DNA of 64,000 nt from Paenibacillus sp. JJ-100 (GTDB lineage Bacteria > Bacillota > Bacilli > Paenibacillales > Paenibacillaceae). Position numbers and translations under genes: made by a program. This document shows, piece by piece, positions 56,917 to 64,000 of the stretch. The notes under the pieces were generated by a model. It saw nothing but the letters and a program-made list of their open reading frames with translations, was not told the origin of the DNA and searched no databases. The stretch lies in contig NZ_CAOJCM010000001.1 of NCBI RefSeq assembly GCF_948329825.1, positions 558,001-622,000 of the forward strand, given 5' to 3'. The stretch's first letter is position 1; each line of letters starts with the position of its first letter.

Positions 56917-57423
56917 ATGTTAATGTCATTTCGTAAAGTGGCAACCAGTGATCGCCCTGTACGCTTCAACGAACAGTGGGATATCAAACATCTGGTTTCT
57001 AACCGACAAGATATCACAGCCGTCACCCCGCTGACCGCGGATTTATCTGCTGAGAGCAGAGAGGATGACGTTGTGGATGTTCACGGCAAATTGACGATTG
57101 GGATGGACATGTTGTGCTCCCGTTGTCTGAAGCCACTTAGTGAACATTTTCATATTGATTTTCATGAGCAATTCAAGCAGGGAAAACAGCCGGAGGAATT
57201 ATCTGAAGACGACGACACTCTCTATGTGGATGAGGATAGCGTTAATCTGACAGAGTACGCCGAAGGAACTTTTCTGCTGGATCTTCCGTTCGTGCCGCTC
57301 TGTAGTGAAACATGTAAGGGGCTCTGTCCCAAGTGTGGTCACGAGCTAAACGAAGGTGACTGCGGTTGTGATAACCGGGTTATTGATCCACGGCTTGCAG
57401 GACTCAAGGATTTTTTTAAATGA
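56917..57423 (+). CDS. ylbN: YceD/DUF177 family protein (YlbN)
   Basis: A protein of 168 residues. Cys pairs occur at MLCSRCLKPL and in LCSETCKGLCPKCGHELNEG with CGCDNRVIDPRLAGLKDFF at the end, the DUF177/YceD signature. The family is tied genetically to rpmF and 23S rRNA accumulation in bacteria and plants. It is cytosolic. The ATG follows TTGGAGTGA. rpmF follows 64 bp downstream, as in most Firmicutes. Confidence 0.92.
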   Translation: MLMSFRKVATSDRPVRFNEQWDIKHLVSNRQDITAVTPLTADLSAESREDDVVDVHGKLTIGMDMLCSRCLKPLSEHFHIDFHEQFKQGKQPEELSEDDDTLYVDEDSVNLTEYAEGTFLLDLPFVPLCSETCKGLCPKCGHELNEGDCGCDNRVIDPRLAGLKDFFK

Positions 57424-57487
57424 GCATGATTGAAAATCGAACGTAACACTACCTGCAAAGGTTGATTTTGATAAGGAGGTGGGAATA

Positions 57488-57661
57488 ATGGCAGTACCTC
57501 AACGGAGAACGTCCAAGACGCGTCGCGACAAACGTCGCACTCACTTTAAATTGGCTGTACCGGGCATGGTGAAATGTGAACAATGCGGCGAATTGAAGCT
57601 TGCTCACCACGTGTGCAAAGTGTGCGGAACGTACAAAGCAAGAGAGATTATCTCTCAATAA
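57488..57661 (+). CDS. rpmF: Ribosomal protein L32
   Basis: A 50S subunit protein of 57 residues starting [19 protein letters not shown], with a four-Cys zinc ribbon (KCEQCGELK and CKVCGTYK), so it is the zinc-binding C+ paralogue. AAGGAGGTGGG precedes the ATG at 57488; the in-frame ATG at 57479 overlaps that site. Cotranscribed with ylbN, then terminated. Confidence 0.97.
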   Translation: MAVPQRRTSKTRRDKRRTHFKLAVPGMVKCEQCGELKLAHHVCKVCGTYKAREIISQ

Positions 57662-57674
57662 TAGCTAGACAACA

Positions 57675-57708
57675 AGCAGCACTTCATTTTAATGGGGTGC
57701 TGCTTTTC
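57675..57708 (+). terminator. Rho-independent terminator after rpmF
   Basis: AGCAGCACTTCATT pairs with AATGGGGTGCTGCT, with a short T tail. It separates ylbN-rpmF from the fap/fab operon. Confidence 0.82.
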
Positions 57709-57820
57709 TATTGTAAGAAATGAACGAATAGCAGGTTTAAAAGAGATTGACTGCCGCTAATACGCTTGCTTCTTCATGCTATACTGGATCGATGTGTTTT
57801 TGTTACCCCAGCCTTTCTTT

Positions 57821-57864
57821 TTGACAAGGGATGCGATATACTATTGTTTAGTACCAGGTTCTAA
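57821..57864 (+). promoter_or_regulatory. FapR operator and promoter of the fatty acid operon
   Basis: TTAGTACC-A-GGTTCTAA (57848-57864) is an inverted repeat with one mismatch and closely fits the known FapR box. TTGACA lies at 57821-57826 with only a weak -10 overlapping the box, so binding would block initiation. Malonyl-CoA release of FapR would relieve it. Confidence 0.7.
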
Positions 57865-58001
57865 GATTTGACGTTACATACAGATCGACATAAACTTTTA
57901 TAGCGTACCTTTGGGTGATCAAAGGTTGAAAATAGAGAAATGCAAGGCATGATACACTGATCTGACCGAAAGGCCGGTTCAGGAAACGATAAAGCGAGGG
58001 G

Positions 58002-58604
58002 GTGTCAGGCATCGAGCGTTTACCCAAGAGACAGAGACAGCAGCAGTTAACCAAAATGATTGATGAGAATCCGTTTGTGACCGATCAGGAGCTTACGCGA
58101 CAATTGAAGGTGAGTATTCAGACGATTCGTCTCGACAGACTGGAACTTGGAATTCCGGAGCTTCGTGAACGGATGAAACTGATGGCAGAGCGCTCGTATG
58201 ATCAGGTGCGTTCACTGCCCCTGCATGAAATTATCGGTGATATCGTGGACTTGCAACTGGATAAGAGCGGCATATCCTTGTTTGAGATCAAAGAAGAACA
58301 TGTTTTTTCGAGGACGGGCATTGCTCGGGGGCATTACGTGTTCGCACAAGCGAATTCACTGGCGGTGGCTGTCATTAATGACGAAATTGCGTTAACGGCT
58401 TCGGCAGATATACGTTTTGTTCGTTCCGTTCGTTTAGGAGAAAAGTGTATTGCCAAGGCTTATGTGAAATCTATTCCCGGTCAGAAGGGAAAAGCTAAAG
58501 TTGAAGTGTTCACCTATGTTGGTGAAGAAATGGTGTTTCAAGGCAACTTTGTGATCTATCACTCCGGTGGAGAAGACAGCAAAGAAGGAGGGCATTTGGA
58601 ATGA
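58002..58604 (+). CDS. fapR: Fatty acid and phospholipid biosynthesis repressor FapR
   Basis: About 200 residues. The helix-turn-helix is QELTRQLKVSIQTIRLDRLE and the hotdog-fold malonyl-CoA domain includes EEHVFSRTGIARGHYVFAQA and LTASADIRFVRSV, nearly matching B. subtilis FapR. It represses fatty acid genes until malonyl-CoA binds. The start is uncertain: no ATG exists near the expected N-terminus; GTG 58002 abuts GCGAGGGG. It overlaps plsX by 4 bp. A FapR box lies about 140 bp upstream, indicating autoregulation. Confidence 0.95.
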   Translation: MSGIERLPKRQRQQQLTKMIDENPFVTDQELTRQLKVSIQTIRLDRLELGIPELRERMKLMAERSYDQVRSLPLHEIIGDIVDLQLDKSGISLFEIKEEHVFSRTGIARGHYVFAQANSLAVAVINDEIALTASADIRFVRSVRLGEKCIAKAYVKSIPGQKGKAKVEVFTYVGEEMVFQGNFVIYHSGGEDSKEGGHLE

Positions 58605-59596
58605 AAATCGTCATTGATGCCATGGGAGGCGATAATGCCCCTGCGTCAACTGTAGAAGGAGCTGTTGCTGCGGCACTGGAATGGGCGGATACACAGATCG
58701 TTCTCGTTGGTGATGAAGCTAAGCTTGAACCTCTCTTAAGTCAGTCTGGCACCCAACCAGCCAACCTGAGCGTTCGGCACGCTTCTGAAGTGATTGGTTC
58801 AGATGATGAGCCGGTAAAGGCAGTAAGACGTAAAAAAGATTCCTCCATGGTTGTAGCTGGTCGTATGGTTAAAGAAGGCGAAGCCCAGGCTATGATCTCA
58901 GCAGGTAATACAGGGGCCCTAATGACGGCTGGTTTGCTCGTTGTGGGTCGAATGAACGGGATTGAACGTCCTGCGCTTGCACCTATGATTCCTACAATGG
59001 ATGATGTAGGCGTGCTTGCACTCGACTTGGGCGCTAACATGGATGCTAAACCGGAACATTTGGCACAATACGCGCTGATGGGTAGTTTATACAGGCAAAA
59101 AGTACAGGGAATTGCATCTCCAAGGGTAGGGTTGCTCAATGTCGGAACCGAGCCTGGCAAAGGAAATGAGCTGACCAAGCAGGCCTATCCGTTACTTGAA
59201 CAGATGCCCATCCGTTTTGTGGGGAATGTAGAGGCACGTGATGTCCTGACTGGTGCCTGCGATGTCTTGGTATGTGACGGGTTTGCAGGCAACATTCTGC
59301 TTAAATCACTGGAAGGTGCAGCAGGAGCTATTTTCGGTCTACTTAAAGAAAAGTTTACTTCATCTTTCAAAAATAAACTGGCAGCAGCTGTGCTGATGCC
59401 GGAATTGCGCGGATTAAAGAGCAAGCTTGATTATACGGAGCATGGCGGCGCACCTTTGTTAGGGTTGAGTGGCCTAGTTGTGAAAAGCCATGGTTCCGCG
59501 GACGGTAATGCGATCAAAAATGCCGTGCGTCAGGCAAGAATTGCAATACAAAACCAGCTGGTGGACAGCATATCTAAGGAAATTAGCGGGAAGTGA
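58601..59596 (+). CDS. plsX: Phosphate acyltransferase PlsX
   Basis: Converts acyl-ACP to acyl-phosphate, the first step of Gram-positive phospholipid synthesis. A protein of 331 residues opening MKIVIDAMGGDNAPASTVEG, with MISAGNTGALMTAGL, LDLGANMDAKPEHL and CDGFAGNILLKSLEGA. GAAGGAGG is inside the end of fapR (ATGA overlap). A peripheral membrane enzyme. It overlaps the longest fabH frame by 4 bp. Confidence 0.97.
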   Translation: MKIVIDAMGGDNAPASTVEGAVAAALEWADTQIVLVGDEAKLEPLLSQSGTQPANLSVRHASEVIGSDDEPVKAVRRKKDSSMVVAGRMVKEGEAQAMISAGNTGALMTAGLLVVGRMNGIERPALAPMIPTMDDVGVLALDLGANMDAKPEHLAQYALMGSLYRQKVQGIASPRVGLLNVGTEPGKGNELTKQAYPLLEQMPIRFVGNVEARDVLTGACDVLVCDGFAGNILLKSLEGAAGAIFGLLKEKFTSSFKNKLAAAVLMPELRGLKSKLDYTEHGGAPLLGLSGLVVKSHGSADGNAIKNAVRQARIAIQNQLVDSISKEISGK

Positions 59597-59604
59597 GTGA
59601 CGAT

Positions 59605-60594
59605 ATGAATAATTTGCGCCCGGTAGGGATTATTGGTACAGGTAAATATGTGCCTGAGAAAATTTTGACAAACAGTGATTTGGAAAAAATGGTCGATACG
59701 AATGACGAGTGGATCGTCAGCCGTACAGGAATTAAGGAGCGACATATTGCTGCACCGGATCAAGCCACTTCTGACTTAGCCTATGAGGCAGCATTAAAAG
59801 CGCTTGAATCTGCAGGTATGACAGGCAGCGATCTCGATTTGATTATCGTTGCTACGATTACACCGGATTCCTCTTTCCCGTCAACAGCTTGCATTCTGCA
59901 GGATAAACTGGGTGCCAAAGGCGCTGCTGCTTTTGATTTGTCCGCTGCTTGTTCAGGGTTTGTATATGGTCTTGCAACGGCAACCAGTTTCATTCAAAGC
60001 GGCATGTACAACAATGCGCTTGTTATTGGTGCAGATTGTTTGTCACGTATTACCGATTATACGGACCGAAACACCTGTGTTCTTTTTGGTGATGGAGCCG
60101 GTGCTGTCGTTGTTGGTGAAGTTCCTGAAGGTCGCGGATTCAAAGCATTTGATCTTGGCGCAGAAGGTGCAGGAGGTAGCCTGCTTCAAATCGAAGGCGG
60201 TGGTTCACGTCTGCCAGCAAGTGCGGAAACGGTTGAGAATAAAAAGCATTATATCTATATGAACGGCCGTGAAGTGTTTAAATTTGCTGTTCGTGTCATG
60301 GGTACAGCAACGATTGAAGTCCTTCGCAAAGCGGGCATGGATCGTACGGATGTTGATTTGTTCGTTCCACATCAGGCTAATGTGCGGATTATTCAATCGG
60401 CCATGCAGCGACTGGAGCTTCCTGAAGAGAAAGTGGTTGTCAATGTAGACAAGTATGCGAACACATCGGCAGCATCCATTCCACTTGCGCTGGTTGAAGC
60501 AGCGGAAGAAGGCCGTATGAAAGCTGGAGATACCGTGCTGATGGTCGGATTCGGTGGCGGTTTGACTTGGGGCGCATCCGTACTCGTATGGTAA
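59605..60594 (+). CDS. fabH: Beta-ketoacyl-ACP synthase III
   Basis: Condenses an acyl-CoA primer with malonyl-ACP to start fatty acid synthesis; in this group, branched primers are preferred. About 329 residues with the catalytic Cys in FDLSAACSGFVYGL, His in FVPHQANVRII and Asn in KYANTSAASIPLAL. GTG 59593 would also be in frame and overlaps plsX; ATG 59605 gives the typical N-terminus (VGIIGTGKYVPEK). It lies within the fapR-plsX-fab operon. Confidence 0.96.
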   Translation: MNNLRPVGIIGTGKYVPEKILTNSDLEKMVDTNDEWIVSRTGIKERHIAAPDQATSDLAYEAALKALESAGMTGSDLDLIIVATITPDSSFPSTACILQDKLGAKGAAAFDLSAACSGFVYGLATATSFIQSGMYNNALVIGADCLSRITDYTDRNTCVLFGDGAGAVVVGEVPEGRGFKAFDLGAEGAGGSLLQIEGGGSRLPASAETVENKKHYIYMNGREVFKFAVRVMGTATIEVLRKAGMDRTDVDLFVPHQANVRIIQSAMQRLELPEEKVVVNVDKYANTSAASIPLALVEAAEEGRMKAGDTVLMVGFGGGLTWGASVLVW

Positions 60595-60620
60595 ACTAGA
60601 CAGCTGGAGGATGAATGAAA

Positions 60621-61562
60621 ATGGGTAAAATTGCTTTTGTATTCCCTGGACAGGGTTCTCAGGCCGTAGGCATGGCCAAAGATGCATATGAATCTATTCC
60701 TGCATCCAGGGACGTTTTTCGCACGGCTGATGAAGCGCTAGGCTTCTCGCTGAGCAACCTGATCTTTGAAGGTCCGGAGACCGAGTTGAAACAGACATCT
60801 AATACACAGCCGGCTCTACTCACAACAAGCACCGCGCTGCTTGAGGCTTTCAAAGAAAAAGGGATTCATGCAGATTACGTGGCAGGACATAGTCTGGGTG
60901 AGTACAGCGCACTTGTAGCTGCGGGTGTTCTTACCTTTACGGATGCTGTACAGATTGTCCGGGCACGTGGTCAATATATGGAAGAGGCTGTGCCGGGTGG
61001 ACAGGGAGCGATGGCTGCTGTGCTGGGTGCGGATCGGGAAGCGCTAGGGGGGCTTTGCCGTGAAGTATCCGAGAGTGGTCATGCCGTTGAACTTGCCAAC
61101 ATCAACTGTCCTGGGCAGATCGTTATTTCTGGTGTAAAAGAGGGCGTAGCTGCCGTGTCAGAACGGGTAAAAGAAGCAGGCGGAAAACGCGCGATTGCAC
61201 TTGAAGTGAGTGGACCGTTCCATTCTTCGCTGATGAAAGGCGCTGCGGATAAACTGGCTGATAAACTGAGCACTGTCACGTTCTCACCTGCCAGCATTCC
61301 GGTTGTAGCTAATGTCACCGCAAGACCTGCTGAAGATGGACAGTTTCAGGATTTGCTTACGACTCAGGTCTATTCTCCAGTATTATGGGAAGACAGTGTG
61401 ACATGGCTCATTGCACAAGGTGTAGATACATTTATTGAGATTGGTTCAGGCAATGTATTAACCGGTTTGATTAAAAAAACAGATAAAACCGTAAAGTTAT
61501 ACAATGTAAACAATCTTGAAACATTGGAAGCAACCGCAGCTGCTCTGAAAAATAATAATTAA
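60621..61562 (+). CDS. fabD: Malonyl-CoA:ACP transacylase
   Basis: Loads malonyl groups onto acyl carrier protein. About 313 residues with AFVFPGQGSQAVGM, the active Ser in VAGHSLGEYSALVAAG and the His in SGPFHSSLM. GGAGG at 60606-60610 fits the ATG at 60621 better than 60615. It is 26 bp after fabH and before fabG. Confidence 0.96.
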   Translation: MGKIAFVFPGQGSQAVGMAKDAYESIPASRDVFRTADEALGFSLSNLIFEGPETELKQTSNTQPALLTTSTALLEAFKEKGIHADYVAGHSLGEYSALVAAGVLTFTDAVQIVRARGQYMEEAVPGGQGAMAAVLGADREALGGLCREVSESGHAVELANINCPGQIVISGVKEGVAAVSERVKEAGGKRAIALEVSGPFHSSLMKGAADKLADKLSTVTFSPASIPVVANVTARPAEDGQFQDLLTTQVYSPVLWEDSVTWLIAQGVDTFIEIGSGNVLTGLIKKTDKTVKLYNVNNLETLEATAAALKNNN

Positions 61563-61694
61563 ATCACATAAGTAGAACTATTAATTTACACTTTAACGGA
61601 GAAGACAGCGATTGTAAGGTTATTTTGTCATCGGAGTGCTTGTGTGAAGAACTTGGGTTCAACTGATGTAGATTCAGGGAGAGGAGGAAGAGTT

Positions 61695-62444
61695 ATGTCT
61701 AAACCGTTAGAAGGAAAAAATGCATTAGTAACTGGAGCATCCCGCGGGATCGGCCGTAGTATTGCTCTTGCTCTGGCAGAAGCCGGAGCAAATGTTGCTG
61801 TTAACTACGCTGGTAGTCAAGCTGCTGCAGAAGCGGTAGCTGATGAGATTCGAGCGAAGGGTGTTCAGGCGATTACGATCCAGGCCAATGTAGGTCAGAT
61901 GGATGAAGCGGAACAAATGGTAAAAGCGACGCTTGAAGCGTGGGGGAATGTCGATATTCTGGTGAACAACGCTGGAATCACACGAGACAACCTCATCATG
62001 CGGATGAAAGAAGAAGAGTTCGATCAAGTCATTGAAACGAATCTTAAAGGGGTGTTTAACTGTCTCAAGGCAGTAACACGTCCCATGATGAAGCAGCGTT
62101 CAGGGAGAATTATTAACATTTCCTCAGTTGTAGGTGTACTAGGTAATCCGGGTCAAGCTAACTACGTGGCAGCCAAAGCAGGAGTTATCGGTTTAACGAA
62201 AGCTTCTGCTCGTGAACTCGCTTCTCGCGGAATTACGGTGAACTGTGTTGCACCTGGTTTCATTGAAACCGATATGACCAAGGAATTGTCTCAAGAGCTG
62301 GTGGATGGTATGCTTAGTGGCATTCCGTTATCCCGCCTGGGGCAGCCGGAAGAAATTGCTGGAGTGGTTACATTCCTTGCATCAGAAGCTTCATCTTATA
62401 TGACAGGTCAAACACTGCATGTCGATGGTGGCATGTACATGTAA
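61695..62444 (+). CDS. fabG: 3-oxoacyl-ACP reductase
   Basis: NADPH-dependent reductase of the elongation cycle. A protein of 249 residues: cofactor loop [28 protein letters not shown], catalytic Ser in [12 protein letters not shown], and [10 protein letters not shown] (Tyr/Lys). AGGAGGAAGAG precedes the ATG at 61695; an upstream in-frame GTG at 61644 lacks a comparable site. A 132-bp gap separates it from fabD. Confidence 0.96.
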   Translation: MSKPLEGKNALVTGASRGIGRSIALALAEAGANVAVNYAGSQAAAEAVADEIRAKGVQAITIQANVGQMDEAEQMVKATLEAWGNVDILVNNAGITRDNLIMRMKEEEFDQVIETNLKGVFNCLKAVTRPMMKQRSGRIINISSVVGVLGNPGQANYVAAKAGVIGLTKASARELASRGITVNCVAPGFIETDMTKELSQELVDGMLSGIPLSRLGQPEEIAGVVTFLASEASSYMTGQTLHVDGGMYM

Positions 62445-62493
62445 ATTTCCTGGACTTTGATTCAAAGTCGGGGAACAGGTGCTGGACGATCCG

Positions 62494-62552
62494 AAATGCC
62501 GGAAAAGGCCGGGTTCCCCGGCCGGGAGCCGCATATGTCTTCTATGGCATTT
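62494..62552 (+). other. Nested stem-loop between fabG and acpP
   Basis: An inner hairpin GGCCGGG-TTC-CCCGGCC (62507-62523) lies inside an outer stem AAATGCC (62494-62500) / GGCATTT (62546-62552). There is no T-tract. A TATAAT at 62568-62573 follows, without a good -35. It could be an mRNA processing or stability element that sets acpP levels. Confidence 0.5.
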
Positions 62553-62594
62553 TGCCTGCGATTCTCGTATAATACCTAGGAGGAGGTGAACCGG

Positions 62595-62828
62595 ATGTCC
62601 GATGTATTGGAGCGTGTAAAGCGCATCGTCGTCGACCGCTTGGGCGCAGACGAAGCTGAAGTTACACTTGAAGCATCTTTCAAAGAAGATTTGGGTGCTG
62701 ATTCTTTGGATGTAGTGGAATTGGTCATGGAATTGGAAGATGAATTCGATTTGGAAATCTCTGATGAAGATGCAGAAAAAATTACGACCGTAGGTGAAGT
62801 TGTAAACTACATACAATCTCATACCTAA
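62595..62828 (+). CDS. acpP: Acyl carrier protein
   Basis: A 77-residue acidic carrier of growing acyl chains. The phosphopantetheine site is [20 protein letters not shown] (Ser in DSL). AGGAGGAGG precedes the ATG at 62595; the frame extends upstream to 62586. It lies between fabG and fabF, with a stem-loop upstream and a hairpin downstream. Confidence 0.97.
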   Translation: MSDVLERVKRIVVDRLGADEAEVTLEASFKEDLGADSLDVVELVMELEDEFDLEISDEDAEKITTVGEVVNYIQSHT

Positions 62829-62837
62829 AGTCAATTC

Positions 62838-62869
62838 AGTCCCGCTCCTGTTTCTCAACAGGCGGGACT
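62838..62869 (+). terminator. Hairpin after acpP, possible partial terminator
   Basis: AGTCCCGC..CTGTT pairs with AACAG-GCGGGACT. The following sequence is only moderately T-rich, so read-through into fabF is likely. Confidence 0.55.
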
Positions 62870-63004
62870 TCTCATCATTCATTGGTTTTTCACATCCCGC
62901 AGACAAGGGGCTTCTCTGATCTATGGATTGGCGTATAGCAACCGTGTCTGCGGATATTCCCACAAAAATACTTGCGTAATGCAGTCGATATAGAGGTGAG
63001 TCGG

Positions 63005-64000
63005 TTGAAACAAAGAGTCGTAATTACCGGAATGGGCGTAATGACATCGCTCGGAAAAGATTTAGAGACGTTCTGGGGCAGTTTAATGGCAGGAAAGTCC
63101 GGAATTTCTCAGATTGAGGCATTTGATGTTAGTGAATACACGACACAGATTGCAGCCGAGATCAAAGATTTCAACCCGGAAGAGTACATGGATCGTAAGG
63201 ACGCGCGCAAAATGGACCGTTTTGTTCAATTTGCTGTAGCTGCCGGATTCAAAGCGGTGGAAGATAGTGGTCTGAAAATTAATGAAAACATTGACCCAGA
63301 GCGTTTCGGCGTATCTATAGGTTCTGGTATTGGCGGTTTGGGAACTTGGGAGGATCAGCATAATGCATTGCTGCAAAAAGGTCCTAAACGTGTCAGCCCA
63401 TTCTTTATCCCAATGATGATTTCCAACATGGCCTCTGGTCAGATGTCGATTTCACTTGGTGCCAAAGGTCCGAACATAAACGTGGTTACCGCTTGCGCAA
63501 CAGGAACACACTCCATTGGAGATTCGTTCAAGTTGATTGCGAATGGTGATGCGGATGCGATGATTTGCGGTGGAGCAGAAGCAACCATCAGACCTACCGG
63601 ACTTGCTGGTTTTTGTGCTATGCGTGCCATGTCAACACGTAATGATGATCCTACAAAAGCAAGTCGTCCTTTTGATACAGGTCGGGATGGATTTGTAATG
63701 GGTGAAGGTGCAGGAATTCTGATTCTGGAATCTCTGGAGCATGCTCAAGCACGTGGCGCAAAAATCTATGGTGAAGTGATTGGTTATGGTTTGACTGGGG
63801 ATGCGCATCACATGACTGAACCCGATCCAGATGGAGCAGCACGTTGTATGACAATGGCACTTCGGAACGCGGGCATTAAGCCGGAAGAAGTGGATTATAT
63901 CAACGCGCATGGAACGTCAACACCTGTGGGTGACCGTTCCGAAACTCTAGCAATCAAAAAGGCATTTGGAGATCACGCGTACAAGCTCGCCGTTAGTTCG
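63005..64000 (+). CDS. fabF: Beta-ketoacyl-ACP synthase II, cut by window end
   Basis: Elongating condensing enzyme. 332 residues are present; the typical length is about 412, so the C-terminus lies beyond the window. It opens [19 protein letters not shown], with the active Cys in [35 protein letters not shown], and the first catalytic His in [13 protein letters not shown]. The start is TTG at 63005 with AGAGGTGAG spaced correctly; the ATG at 63032 would remove the first strand. It follows acpP by 176 bp. Confidence 0.96.
   Translation, partial: MKQRVVITGMGVMTSLGKDLETFWGSLMAGKSGISQIEAFDVSEYTTQIAAEIKDFNPEEYMDRKDARKMDRFVQFAVAAGFKAVEDSGLKINENIDPERFGVSIGSGIGGLGTWEDQHNALLQKGPKRVSPFFIPMMISNMASGQMSISLGAKGPNINVVTACATGTHSIGDSFKLIANGDADAMICGGAEATIRPTGLAGFCAMRAMSTRNDDPTKASRPFDTGRDGFVMGEGAGILILESLEHAQARGAKIYGEVIGYGLTGDAHHMTEPDPDGAARCMTMALRNAGIKPEEVDYINAHGTSTPVGDRSETLAIKKAFGDHAYKLAVSS

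Overview
The window looks like a chromosomal segment of a Paenibacillus-type, low-to-mid GC, spore-forming Firmicute. The evidence is the gene order rsmD-coaD-ylbJ-ylbL-tmcAL-ylbN-rpmF-fapR-plsX-fabH-fabD-fabG-acpP-fabF, strong AAGGAGG ribosome binding sites with frequent GTG/TTG starts, TTGACA/TATAAT promoters, YesM/YesN-type two-component genes, and a secreted GH74-X2-CBM3 xyloglucanase. No rRNA, tRNA, CRISPR array, insertion sequence or prophage was recognised. All assignments are from reading motifs and layout; no database search was possible.

Region 1 (1-22.3 kb) is mixed. It has a GNAT acetyltransferase and a TraX-like membrane protein; on the minus strand a methyl-accepting chemotaxis protein followed by a one-module NRPS-like carboxylic acid/thioester reductase (half C, A, PCP, R); rpiA with a GNAT and a MarR gene; a cobalamin-binding protein with the CarH-type W-x9-EH signature, 15 bp upstream of a cytosolic hybrid histidine kinase (HisKA-HATPase-REC-HPt); an alpha/beta hydrolase; a 36-residue zinc-ribbon ORF; a methyltransferase; a lipoprotein; a MarR-MMPL exporter pair with a palindromic operator; an SGNH hydrolase; an APH-type kinase; and a TPR membrane protein.

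Region 2 (22.3-46 kb) is a plant cell-wall (hemicellulose/pectin) utilisation region. It holds an AraC regulator, uxaB-uxaA (galacturonate branch), a GH42 beta-galactosidase divergent from an AraC regulator, an esterase, an Axe2-like acetylxylan esterase and an SMP-30 lactonase, the GH74 xyloglucanase, a YesN/YesM system, an ATPase-less sugar ABC importer and a GH2 beta-galactosidase. Several CcpA(cre)/LacI-like 14-mers lie in its promoter regions. The picture is extracellular xyloglucan cleavage and deacetylation, import of oligosaccharides, and intracellular removal of galactosyl residues.

Region 3 (46-64 kb) begins with two small unknown genes and an AraC-GyrI regulator. It then carries the conserved housekeeping block: rsmD-coaD, convergent ylbJ, ylbL, then tmcAL, hmp (with an FNR-type box at about -41), ylbN-rpmF and the type II fatty acid synthesis operon led by fapR with its own FapR box. 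The block is interrupted by a YdeI-like gene beside a frameshifted WYL regulator pseudogene. fabF runs off the right edge.

Most unusual items: the putative B12 light/cobalamin sensor with its hybrid kinase, the orphan NRPS-reductase beside a chemoreceptor, a very GC-rich island inside tmcAL, and structured leaders before ylbN and acpP.
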